From: CAYHOI01 sp964358175
GTDB lineage: Bacteria > Margulisbacteria > Riflemargulisbacteria > GWF2-35-9
Length of the DNA: 5,665 bases
Direction: 5' to 3'
Assembly (NCBI GenBank): GCA_964358175.1
Contig: CAYHOI010000111.1
Location: 1 to 5,665, forward strand
Shown: positions 1 to 5,665 of the stretch, one piece after another
Layout: each line of letters begins with the position of its first letter
Position numbering within the stretch: the first letter of the stretch is position 1
Notes under the pieces: generated by a model
The model's database searches: none
What the model saw: the letters and a program-made list of their open reading frames with translations, nothing else
What the model was told of the DNA's origin: nothing
Made by a program: the position numbers and the translations under genes

Positions 1-32
1 TTCAACTTAAACTTATCAGAATTCGGGACTAA

Positions 33-242
33 TCCCCCAGAAACTCATCGGTTACAAGAGAAGTTTTCAGAATGTGCCCTGAAGTGAAGAAGCAATTATG
101 GGGTGGGGAGTTTTGGTCTGATGGATATTTTGGAAGTACGGTTGGTAAACATGGGAACGAAACTATGATCTCGAAATATGTTCAAGCTCAAGGGCGGGAG
201 TACATTAAGTTGCACACAAATGGGCAGCTTCGGCTGTTCTAA
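33..242 (+). pseudogene. tnpA: C-terminal remnant of IS200/IS605-family Y1 transposase TnpA
   Basis: The frame ending in the TAA at 240-242 reads as the C-terminal part of the small Y1 (HUH) single-strand transposases of IS200/IS605 elements. The stretch from about 51 resembles the family segment leading into the conserved LWGGEFWSDGYF block (96-131). GKHGNE follows at 144-161, and the protein ends in KLH...QLRLF. The family's catalytic tyrosine motif Y-x3-Q is present: Tyr at 177-179 and Gln at 189-191. The HUH histidine motif that completes the active site would lie upstream and is not in the window. An in-frame stop at 30-32 closes this frame, and the sequence before about 48 no longer resembles TnpA in any single frame. 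A possible match (PQKLI, 35-49) sits in a different frame, so a frameshift or small deletion near 47-54 is plausible. I infer a dead element. Family assignment is confident; the cause of the break is not. Confidence 0.8.
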
Positions 243-243
243 T

Positions 244-265
244 ACCCCGCTGCTTGCGGCGGGGT
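244..265 (+). repeat. Hairpin at the right end of the IS200/IS605-type element
   Basis: Two bases after the transposase stop lies an inverted repeat: ACCCCGC (244-250) pairs with GCGGGGT (259-265). The stem can be lengthened inward by a T-G and a G-C pair, leaving a CTTG loop. IS200/IS605 elements carry subterminal hairpins instead of terminal inverted repeats, and TnpA recognises them as single-stranded DNA. Position and sequence fit the right-end hairpin. The element should end within a few tens of bases downstream, but the exact cleavage site cannot be fixed without an intact copy or an empty site. The short T-rich tract after it (265-270) could also let the hairpin act as a weak transcription terminator. 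Confidence 0.75.
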
Positions 266-267
266 TC

Positions 268-627
268 TTTAATTTGCGCTTGCACAACCAATTAATTCCC
301 AACGATGTTAATGAAGTTAAATGGTTCCAAAAACAGGATTTTAGTCATTTCTCTCTAGAACAAAAAACATATTATTGTGAAAGAGTAACCAAAACATCTA
401 ATCCATTTTTAAGGTCCAGATACTCAGAGTTTTTATTTGATATCGATGAAAAGGTTTGCTCTAAGTTTAACAAGTTTGAAATAGGCAAAATTGTAGTCAA
501 ATCAAACTTGGAAAAATCGCAGGTTTACCTTGATAACGATGATCGATTATGGTCGAAAAAAAAGCGGAAATATGGGCCAAGTTGGCTTTTTCGCAGTAGA
601 TTACTCCTAAGTCCGACAGACTCCTAG
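268..627 (+). pseudogene. AT-rich remnant of an unidentified gene, 5' part missing
   Basis: An open frame runs through this stretch to a TAG at 625-627. The frame also extends leftward to an ATG at 178, but that part lies out of phase over the transposase tail and is chance coding. From about 319 (KWFQKQ) the translation looks like real protein: hydrophilic, helix-rich, with the phrase NPFLRSRYSEFLFD around 400-441. That phrase resembles a helical motif in proteins with DUF4209/DUF7380-like regions. The resemblance is from memory, is weak, and should not be taken as an assignment. No start codon with a ribosome binding site precedes it. The last 30 or so codons (from about 535) change character and end in a basic, leucine-rich tail, so they may be a second fragment. 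Base composition at 301-480 is about 29% G+C (52 of 180), well below metH, which suggests foreign origin. I infer a gene fragment left downstream of the IS insertion. Confidence 0.45.
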
Positions 628-720
628 TTAGAGGGCAACACAAGCCCACTTAAGTCCGGCTGCGCCCGTTACCTCATCTTGTCGCTTGAATAAAACATAA
701 ACTTCTACTACTGTATATCT
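603..720. other. Short repeats and non-coding leader before metH
   Basis: ACTCCTA occurs at 603-609 and again at 620-626, and TAAGTCCG at 608-615 and 651-658. A small hairpin (GGGC 633-636 with GCCC 644-647) lies between the two TAAGTCCG copies. The stretch may be the edge of another inserted sequence. After 627 no convincing coding frame is seen. I looked for a SAM or cobalamin riboswitch, which often control metH, and found no recognisable conserved core; under 100 bases is also tight for either. A candidate -35 (TTGAAT, 686-691) lies 17 bases from a poor -10 (TACTGT, 709-714). This is too weak to call as a promoter. Confidence 0.3.
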
Positions 721-3264
721 GTGAAAAACTACAAAGATTTACTTGAGCAGAAGGAGCTCATTCTGCTGGATGGTGGCATGGGAACCCTTTTGCAAAAGCA
801 TGAGCTGACTCTGGATGACTTCGAGGGGTGCGATGGGCTTAATGAGGTGCTCAATCTGACTCATCCGGAGATCATTAAGGCCATTCATACGGAGTACCTT
901 TCAGCGGGAGCGATGGGCATTGAGACCAATAGTTTCGGCGGATCTCGAATCAAACTTTCGGAGTATGGGCGTGGGCCGGATGTACAACGGATTAACGAGA
1001 CGGCTGCGCGTCTTGCCAAAGAAGCTATTGCAGGGTTTGACGCAAAATCACCGCGCTTCGTCATCGGTACGATGGGGCCAACAGGGAAACTTCCCTCTTC
1101 AACCGATCCGATTCTTGGTGAGATTACTTTCGATGAGTTGTCCGATGTTTTTGAAGAGCAGGCCACAGCACTCATTACCGGAGGAGCAGATGTGCTTCTG
1201 CTCGAAACCCAACACGATATCCTGGAGGTAAAAGCTGCTATTCTTGGGTGCAGACGAGCCATTGATTTTTCTAAGAAACCCATTATCCTTCAAGCTCAGG
1301 TTACCGTTGATCAGCATGGCAAGATGCTTTACGGCACTGATATCCTGACGGCTTGCAACATCATACGGGATTTGGGGATTGATGTTTTCGGAATTAATTG
1401 CAGTACTGGACCTGCAGAAATGGAAGCCTCACTGCGAAAACTAGCAGAATACTCACCCTTACCGATCTCGGTGTTACCCAATGCAGGTATGCCCGTGAAC
1501 AAGAATGGAAAAGCGAGCTATCCTCTCACCCCCAAGGAATTCGCGGCAGTGGTGACACGATACATTCGAGACTATGGGCTACAAGTCGTTGGGGGGTGTT
1601 GCGGAACGCGTCCCGAACATATTTCTGCCTTGGCAATGGCTGTAGCGCAAGAGACCGGAACTCGCAAAATAGCTCGTAGTCAGACGAAGTCTTTGCCTCT
1701 TTTTGCCAGCCCGATTGGCAACTTAAAAAAAGAGTTCAGCCCGATTCTTATCGGAGAGCGACTCAACGCCCAAGGCTCCAAGAAGGCAAAACAACTCATG
1801 CTGACAGAGGACTATTCAAGCCTTATGGAGCTGGCACGTAACCAGGAGGCACAGGGTGCTGATTTGTTGGATCTCTGCTTTGCCATGACCGAGCGTAGCG
1901 ATGAGGCGGCGCAGCTATCGCACTTTACCAACAAGGTGGCCTATGCTACCACATGCCCCCTTTGCTTTGACTCTACCGAGCCAGAAGTGCTTGCCGGTGC
2001 ACTCAAACGCTACGCGGGACGGCCGCTGATTAACTCGATCAATCTTGAGAGCGATAAACTGCATCAGGTTTTGCCGCTTCTGAAAGCTTTCGGCGTGACG
2101 ACGATTGCCCTTTGCATTGATGAAAAAGGGATGGCCAAAACAAGTGCAGAGAAAGTAGCGATTGCCAAGAGCCTCTACAAAATCGCCGTAAAGGACTACA
2201 GGTTGCATCCTTCCCAACTCATGATTGATCCCCTCACTTTTACGCTAGCTACCGGAGAAGCTGAATATCTGACCTCTGCTCAAGAAACTTTTGAGGCCTT
2301 ATCCCGTATCAAAAAGGAATGTCCGGGCGTGAGCACAGTACTTGGCGTAAGTAATATTTCTTTTGGACTCAAGCCCGAGAGTCGAAGACTCCTCAATCTG
2401 GTCTATTTGCATCTTGCGGTTGGCTATGGGCTGGATTATGCCATTTTCCACGTTGCCGACTATAAACCCCTTGAAGAGATTTCACTTGAGGAACGTACGC
2501 TTGCTGAGAACCTTATTTTTAACCGAAATCCCTCAGCACTCCTTGATCTGGTCAACTACTTTCAGCAAAGAGAAAGCACCTCCCCCGTTATTTCTACCCC
2601 TACTGAAAAGCAGGATATCGCCGCGCTTTTACAGGAAAAAATCCTTGAGCGAAAGCAGGAGGGATTGATCGCGTTGCTGGAAAAAGCCAGGAAAACAATC
2701 TTGCCAGAAGATATCGTCTCTAGAATTCTGTTGCCGGCCATGAGAAAAGTAGGCGAAAAAATGGATTCCGGGGAACTGATCCTTCCCTTTGTGCTGGAAT
2801 CGGCAGAAGTGATGAAGCTAGCTCTCCACCACTTGGAGAAATACATGGACAAGTCGACGAATATAACTAAGGGAACAGTCGTTTTGGCAACAGTGTTCGG
2901 AGATGTTCATGATATTGGCAAAAATCTGGTTAAAACGATTTTGGCTAACAATGGCTATCGAGTGATTGATCTGGGAAAACAAGTCCCCGTGGAAGAGATT
3001 GTCACCTCTGCAATCCGCGAAAAAGCAGATGCCATAGCTCTATCAGCTCTTCTGGTAACGACCTCTAAACAAATGAAGCTGGTGGTGGAGATGCTTCGAG
3101 ACAAAAATCTCCGTATTCCTGTCATCATTGGCGGAGCCGCAATTAATGAACCGTTTGCTCGTGCGATATCCGAGTTGGATGGCAAGGCTTATGAAGGGAA
3201 AGTCTACTATGCTAAGGATGCCTTTGGCGGCCTAAAAATAATGCAACAGCTCACCCATGGCTAA
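721..3264 (+). CDS. metH: Cobalamin-dependent methionine synthase, catalytic chain lacking the reactivation domain
   Basis: Cytosolic enzyme that transfers the methyl group of 5-methyltetrahydrofolate to homocysteine through a bound cobalamin. Residues 1-310 are the homocysteine methyltransferase barrel: LLDGGMGT at 15-22 and three zinc cysteines, C227 (NCSTGP) and C293/C294 (GGCCG). Residues about 340-610 are the pterin-binding domain: IGERLNAQGS at 344-353, INSI at 437-440, DPLTF at 503-507 and GVSNISF at 542-548. Residues about 635-715 are the helical cobalamin cap. Residues about 717-845 are the Rossmann cobalamin domain, with DVHDIG at 728-733 (H730 the likely axial ligand), LSALLVTT at 774-781 and GGAAIN at 804-809. 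At 847 residues it stops where the 1227-residue E. coli enzyme continues into its activation domain, which here is the overlapping next gene. The GTG at 721 is the only ordinary start after the in-frame stop at 691-693, and it gives a family-like N-terminus, but no ribosome binding site precedes it. Two residues usually conserved in the folate site are changed (C386, H577). Confidence 0.95.
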   Translation: MKNYKDLLEQKELILLDGGMGTLLQKHELTLDDFEGCDGLNEVLNLTHPEIIKAIHTEYLSAGAMGIETNSFGGSRIKLSEYGRGPDVQRINETAARLAKEAIAGFDAKSPRFVIGTMGPTGKLPSSTDPILGEITFDELSDVFEEQATALITGGADVLLLETQHDILEVKAAILGCRRAIDFSKKPIILQAQVTVDQHGKMLYGTDILTACNIIRDLGIDVFGINCSTGPAEMEASLRKLAEYSPLPISVLPNAGMPVNKNGKASYPLTPKEFAAVVTRYIRDYGLQVVGGCCGTRPEHISALAMAVAQETGTRKIARSQTKSLPLFASPIGNLKKEFSPILIGERLNAQGSKKAKQLMLTEDYSSLMELARNQEAQGADLLDLCFAMTERSDEAAQLSHFTNKVAYATTCPLCFDSTEPEVLAGALKRYAGRPLINSINLESDKLHQVLPLLKAFGVTTIALCIDEKGMAKTSAEKVAIAKSLYKIAVKDYRLHPSQLMIDPLTFTLATGEAEYLTSAQETFEALSRIKKECPGVSTVLGVSNISFGLKPESRRLLNLVYLHLAVGYGLDYAIFHVADYKPLEEISLEERTLAENLIFNRNPSALLDLVNYFQQRESTSPVISTPTEKQDIAALLQEKILERKQEGLIALLEKARKTILPEDIVSRILLPAMRKVGEKMDSGELILPFVLESAEVMKLALHHLEKYMDKSTNITKGTVVLATVFGDVHDIGKNLVKTILANNGYRVIDLGKQVPVEEIVTSAIREKADAIALSALLVTTSKQMKLVVEMLRDKNLRIPVIIGGAAINEPFARAISELDGKAYEGKVYYAKDAFGGLKIMQQLTHG

Positions 3265-3904
3265 GACGCGGCATATCAATCTTGCTCAAGTATATCCGTT
3301 TATAAATAAGACCACTTTATTCAAGGTTTCCTGGGGAATGCTTCGCCGAAAGCAGAATCAAAAAGAAATATCGCAGAAGTTGAACTCGATCTTTGAGTAT
3401 TTGAAAACATACTTCATTCAAACCGGAATCAAGGGGATTGTATATTATGATGAGTTTACGGTGGATGTTGCAGACGACACCCTTCATTTTCGGGATCAGT
3501 CGGTGAGCTGGCGATTTCCGCGCCTCAATCATCGATGTATTGCAGATTCGGCCAAGGATTCTTCTCGTGTTGCCTTACAGGTGGTATCGCTTGGCAAGGC
3601 AATGACTCATCTTTATGAACAGTATGAGAAAGAAGATCTGTACTCGATGCTGTTTTACGTTCACGGTTTTTCAGTTTTTCTCACCGAAGCACTGGCAGAG
3701 TACCATCACAATCTTATTCATGCTGAGTGGGACTCAAGGAATGCTAAGGAACGATATTCTTTTGGCTATCCCCTTTGCCCTGAGTTGTCGATGCAAAAAG
3801 ATCTCTTTGCTTTGTTGAAAATAAAACCAGGCGATGAAGTATCTCTCACCACCGGCTATATGATGCAACCGGAACAAAGCACCTCAGCAATTATTTTCCA
3901 CTAG
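3257..3904 (+). CDS. Stand-alone methionine synthase reactivation (AdoMet-binding) domain protein
   Basis: This 215-residue protein corresponds to the C-terminal activation domain of full-length MetH. In E. coli that domain binds S-adenosylmethionine and remethylates cob(II)alamin after accidental oxidation, using an electron from flavodoxin. Matching features are VYPFINKTTLFK near the start (12-23), FPR and CIAD (87-97), the helix with TEALAEY (143-149), and RxxxGYxxCP at 166-175, the AdoMet-binding motif. A C-terminal TTGYMMQPEQS (198-208) matches the E. coli LTESFAMWPGAS segment. The histidine that ends the E. coli motif (H1145) is Leu177 here. The ATG overlaps the metH stop by 8 bases and has no clear ribosome binding site, so translation is probably coupled to metH. 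A separate protein of this kind is known in Thermotoga maritima (TM0269 beside TM0268). It should act on the upstream chain as a two-protein enzyme. No transmembrane segment or signal peptide is visible. Confidence 0.9.
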   Translation: MAKTRHINLAQVYPFINKTTLFKVSWGMLRRKQNQKEISQKLNSIFEYLKTYFIQTGIKGIVYYDEFTVDVADDTLHFRDQSVSWRFPRLNHRCIADSAKDSSRVALQVVSLGKAMTHLYEQYEKEDLYSMLFYVHGFSVFLTEALAEYHHNLIHAEWDSRNAKERYSFGYPLCPELSMQKDLFALLKIKPGDEVSLTTGYMMQPEQSTSAIIFH

Positions 3905-3913
3905 GCTCAGGCG

Positions 3914-3931
3914 TATCGGATCTGATATACT
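3914..3931 (+). promoter_or_regulatory. Extended -10 promoter with overlapping dyad, upstream of the aminopeptidase
   Basis: TATACT at 3926-3931 differs from the consensus -10 by one base and is preceded by TG and one spacer base (3923-3925), forming an extended -10 element. No good -35 is found 16-18 bases upstream, which extended -10 promoters tolerate. Transcription would start near 3938, about 26 bases before the ATG. An imperfect 14-base dyad (3914-3927, TATC and GATA arms, 12 of 14 positions symmetric) overlaps the element and could be an operator, though this may be chance. The site would let the aminopeptidase be transcribed apart from metH. Confidence 0.5.
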
Positions 3932-3950
3932 TCCTTTGTACGAATCGTTA

Positions 3951-3957
3951 GGGGAGG
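3951..3957 (+). promoter_or_regulatory. Ribosome binding site fixing the aminopeptidase start
   Basis: GGGGAGG lies six bases before the ATG at 3964. An in-frame TTG at 3958 directly abuts the site and is too close to be used, so 3964 is preferred. Confidence 0.85.
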
Positions 3958-3963
3958 TTGCAG

Positions 3964-5355
3964 ATGGCAAAAGCAAAAGACCTAAAAAAAGCACTTGAGT
4001 ATTCTCCAAAAAACGCTTGGGAATCGACCCACTACAACAGCAAGGAACTCGAAGCTCTATCTAAGAGTTACTGTCGGTTTATCTCGGAAAATAAAACGGA
4101 GAGAGAAGTGGTTATTGCCATAACGGACTTGGTAAAAAAAGCTGGGTTCCATGAAAAAACTGGGAACAGTTTTTATATGGTAAATCGTCACAAAAACATT
4201 GCCGTTGTTCGCATAGGAGAGCGAGATTTGTCTCGCGGAGTGAAGCTTATCATGGCGCATGTAGACAGTCCACGACTCGATCTAAAGCAAAATCCTCTCT
4301 ATGAGGATACTCAACTTGCCTTTTTTAAGACACATTATTATGGTGGCATTAAAAAGTACCAGTGGGTTACGCGTCCGCTGGCTTTGCATGGTGTTGTTTT
4401 GTTGAAATCAGGAAAAACCCTTTCAATCTCTGTTGGCGAGAAGGATTCGGATCCTGTTTTTTTTATTTCGGACTTGCTTCCGCACCTATCGCATAAGGCT
4501 CAGGATGACAAGAAAGTTCATGAGGCTATCCCCGGCGAAAAGCTCAATTTGTTGATTGGAAGTATTCCTTTCAATACTAAAGAAGAAATTAAAGATAAAG
4601 TTAAGCTGGCCATTCTTTCCGCCCTGAATAAGAAATATGGAATAGTCGAGGAAGACTTCTTGTCGGCTGAGTTGGAAGCTGTTCCTGCCGGCAAAGCCCG
4701 TGAAATCGGATTTGACCGATCGATGATCGCCGCATATGGGCAAGACGACCGTATTTGTGCCTTTACGGCTCTTCAGGCAATTCTTGCTGCCGAGCAAACT
4801 GACGACACCTATGTCGTTGTCCTAGTTGACAAGGAGGAGATAGGCTCAGATGGGAACACCGGCGCGAAAAGTCACTTTCTCAAACAGGTGATTAAACAAA
4901 TCTACCTGAACAAACACAAAAAGGTAGATGCGCTTCAAATTGATGAATGCCTTTACAATAGTCATGCGATCTCATCCGACGTGAATGGTGCGCTTGATCC
5001 CGACTGGAAAGATGTCCATGAAGAGCAGAATGCAGCCAAACTCGGCTTCGGTGTTTGTGTAACAAAGTTTACAGGGGCTCGTGGCAAATCAGGTGCTTCT
5101 GACGCTAACGCAGAATACCTTGCTCGTCTTCATCGCACGCTAAGCGAGCACCACGTCATCTGGCAAACAGGAGAGCTGGGCAAGGTCGATGAAGGCGGTG
5201 GTGGCACGATTGCAAAGTTTCTGGCAGAATATGGTATGGAAGTCGTCGATATGGGGCCAGCTCTACTTTCGATGCATGCCCCGATGGAATGTAGCTCGAA
5301 AATCGATTTATTGATGACCTTCAAGGGCTACAAAGTTTTTCTCGAGAAATTCTAA
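3964..5355 (+). CDS. M18-family zinc aminopeptidase (aminopeptidase I type)
   Basis: Cytosolic di-zinc aminopeptidase that removes N-terminal amino acids, often acidic ones, from peptides; the family forms large tetrahedral dodecamers. Its 463 residues are close to the usual length. Numbered from the ATG at 3964, the expected metal and catalytic residues are visible: H99 and D101 in AHVDSPR, the Asp pair 261-262 in GQDDR, E291 and E292 in KEEIGS, D339 in SSDVNGALDP, and H438 in SMHAPMECSS. The HYYGG segment (124-128) and the glycine-rich DEGGGGT (409-415) are also family features. No signal peptide is present, and the central insert between the two halves of the catalytic domain (about 125-235) is the usual M18 dimerisation domain. 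It follows the methionine synthase pair after a 59-base gap with its own likely promoter, so a functional link to methionine synthesis is not implied. Peptide recycling is the likely role. Substrate preference cannot be read from the sequence. Confidence 0.94.
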   Translation: MAKAKDLKKALEYSPKNAWESTHYNSKELEALSKSYCRFISENKTEREVVIAITDLVKKAGFHEKTGNSFYMVNRHKNIAVVRIGERDLSRGVKLIMAHVDSPRLDLKQNPLYEDTQLAFFKTHYYGGIKKYQWVTRPLALHGVVLLKSGKTLSISVGEKDSDPVFFISDLLPHLSHKAQDDKKVHEAIPGEKLNLLIGSIPFNTKEEIKDKVKLAILSALNKKYGIVEEDFLSAELEAVPAGKAREIGFDRSMIAAYGQDDRICAFTALQAILAAEQTDDTYVVVLVDKEEIGSDGNTGAKSHFLKQVIKQIYLNKHKKVDALQIDECLYNSHAISSDVNGALDPDWKDVHEEQNAAKLGFGVCVTKFTGARGKSGASDANAEYLARLHRTLSEHHVIWQTGELGKVDEGGGGTIAKFLAEYGMEVVDMGPALLSMHAPMECSSKIDLLMTFKGYKVFLEKF

Positions 5356-5519
5356 AAAATACGCTGAAACACTTCGCTGAAATTCTTGTCGAGAGGATCT
5401 GTTGCTTCTTCTTGAATAAAATGTTCATTATGCATATGTGAAATCGCCTTGAGGAATGTTTCGTCCTCTAAGGTATGCCCATGTGACATGCTATTTGGTG
5501 GCTGCAATTGTTTGGTCAT
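5352..5519 (-). CDS. Small protein of 55 residues, function unknown
   Basis: A short minus-strand frame starts at the ATG at 5519-5517 and ends with TAG at 5354-5352. A strong purine-rich ribosome binding site (5532-5526) precedes it at normal spacing, which is the main reason to believe it is translated. The product begins MTKQLQPPNS, is rich in His, Glu and Asp, has no cysteine, membrane segment or signal peptide, and its middle (about 17-35) and end (about 44-55) could form short helices. It matches no family that I recognise. The stop overlaps the aminopeptidase stop by four bases on the opposite strand. The gene upstream on the same strand ends 45 bases before this start, so the two may be co-transcribed. 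Confidence 0.6.
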   Translation of the reverse strand: MTKQLQPPNSMSHGHTLEDETFLKAISHMHNEHFIQEEATDPLDKNFSEVFQRIF

Positions 5520-5525
5520 GATCTT

Positions 5526-5532
5526 CCCCCCT
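5526..5532 (-). promoter_or_regulatory. Ribosome binding site of the small minus-strand gene
   Basis: Read on the minus strand, AGGGGGG at 5532-5526 followed by AAGATC lies six bases before the ATG at 5519. It is the best evidence that the 55-residue frame is a real gene. Confidence 0.6.
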
Positions 5533-5564
5533 GTTATGGATGAGTATGCCCCAAAAAAAAGACT

Positions 5565-5665
5565 TTAAACATGGTTCAGTATTTCGAGAAGGGTTTCGGC
5601 CGAGATCATATCCCCGGACTTCAGGTTGCGACAAAACGGGCTATCTGGCTCAATAATTTTTTGCA
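5565..5665 (-). CDS. C-terminal end of an unidentified protein, cut by the window edge
   Basis: The minus strand has an open frame from the window edge to TAA at 5567-5565, giving the last 32 residues of a protein. It contains the phrase EPDSPFCRNLKSGDMISAE followed by a short helix-like end (TLLEILNHV). The other two minus-strand frames here hit stops, and the residue mix looks coding. The DSPF...L.SGD.I pattern faintly recalls a PDZ-type or SAF-type turn, but 32 residues cannot decide this and I assign no function. The gene is followed after 45 bases by the small gene on the same strand. A T8 run lies between them (5560-5553) without a stem before it, so no terminator is evident. Confidence 0.5.
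   Translation of the reverse strand, partial: QKIIEPDSPFCRNLKSGDMISAETLLEILNHV

Noticed and set aside
178..267. N-terminal part of the long frame beginning at the ATG at 178
   Set aside because: It overlaps the transposase C-terminus and its right-end hairpin in another phase. The transposase frame matches a known family, so this part is chance coding.
628..720. SAM or cobalamin riboswitch upstream of metH
   Set aside because: No recognisable conserved core or multi-stem fold was found, and the space is small.
885..1283. Long minus-strand open frame inside metH
   Set aside because: It is antisense to well-matched homocysteine-domain coding, has no ribosome binding site that I can see, and gives a low-complexity Ser/Arg-rich product.
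3958..3963. TTG start two codons before the aminopeptidase ATG
   Set aside because: It directly abuts the GGGGAGG site, leaving no room for initiation, whereas the ATG at 3964 is ideally spaced.
5362..5382. Direct repeat CGCTGAAA (5362-5369 and 5375-5382)
   Set aside because: Two short copies inside the coding end of the small minus-strand gene; it could easily be chance, with no array or further copies.
5553..5560. T8 run on the minus strand as a rho-independent terminator
   Set aside because: No GC-rich stem precedes the run on that strand.
1..5665. CRISPR array, tRNA or rRNA gene
   Set aside because: No regularly spaced repeats and no tRNA- or rRNA-like conserved segments were seen on reading either strand.

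Overview
The window looks like a stretch of bacterial chromosome with a scarred left edge followed by ordinary metabolic genes. The organism cannot be named from the sequence. A two-protein cobalamin-dependent methionine synthase (catalytic chain plus separate reactivation protein) next to an M18 aminopeptidase suggests an anaerobe with a spirochaete-, Firmicutes- or Thermotogae-like gene set. That is an inference from gene content only.

Left edge (1-720): the C-terminal end of an IS200/IS605-type Y1 transposase, disrupted by an in-frame stop, is followed by the hairpin typical of that family's right end. After it comes an AT-rich stretch (about 29% G+C over 301-480 by hand count) carrying what appears to be the interrupted remnant of an unrelated gene. 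A short non-coding stretch with small repeats then leads to the methionine synthase gene. I see no riboswitch there.

Centre (721-3904): metH encodes the homocysteine-binding, folate-binding and cobalamin-binding modules but no C-terminal reactivation domain. The next gene overlaps it by 8 bases and encodes that missing domain as a separate 215-residue protein. Together they should remethylate homocysteine to methionine and rescue the cobalamin cofactor when it becomes oxidised. This arrangement is known from Thermotoga maritima (TM0268/TM0269).

Right part (3905-5665): a likely extended -10 promoter and a strong ribosome binding site precede a full-length M18 zinc aminopeptidase. Its stop codon overlaps, tail to tail, the stop of a 55-residue minus-strand gene of unknown function that has its own strong ribosome binding site. 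Upstream of that gene is the C-terminal end of another minus-strand gene that runs out of the window.

I do not see strong evidence for a new biological system. The points most worth a second look are the unusual folate-site residues in MetH, the small convergent gene, the metH start with no ribosome binding site beside mobile-element debris, and the interrupted AT-rich gene.
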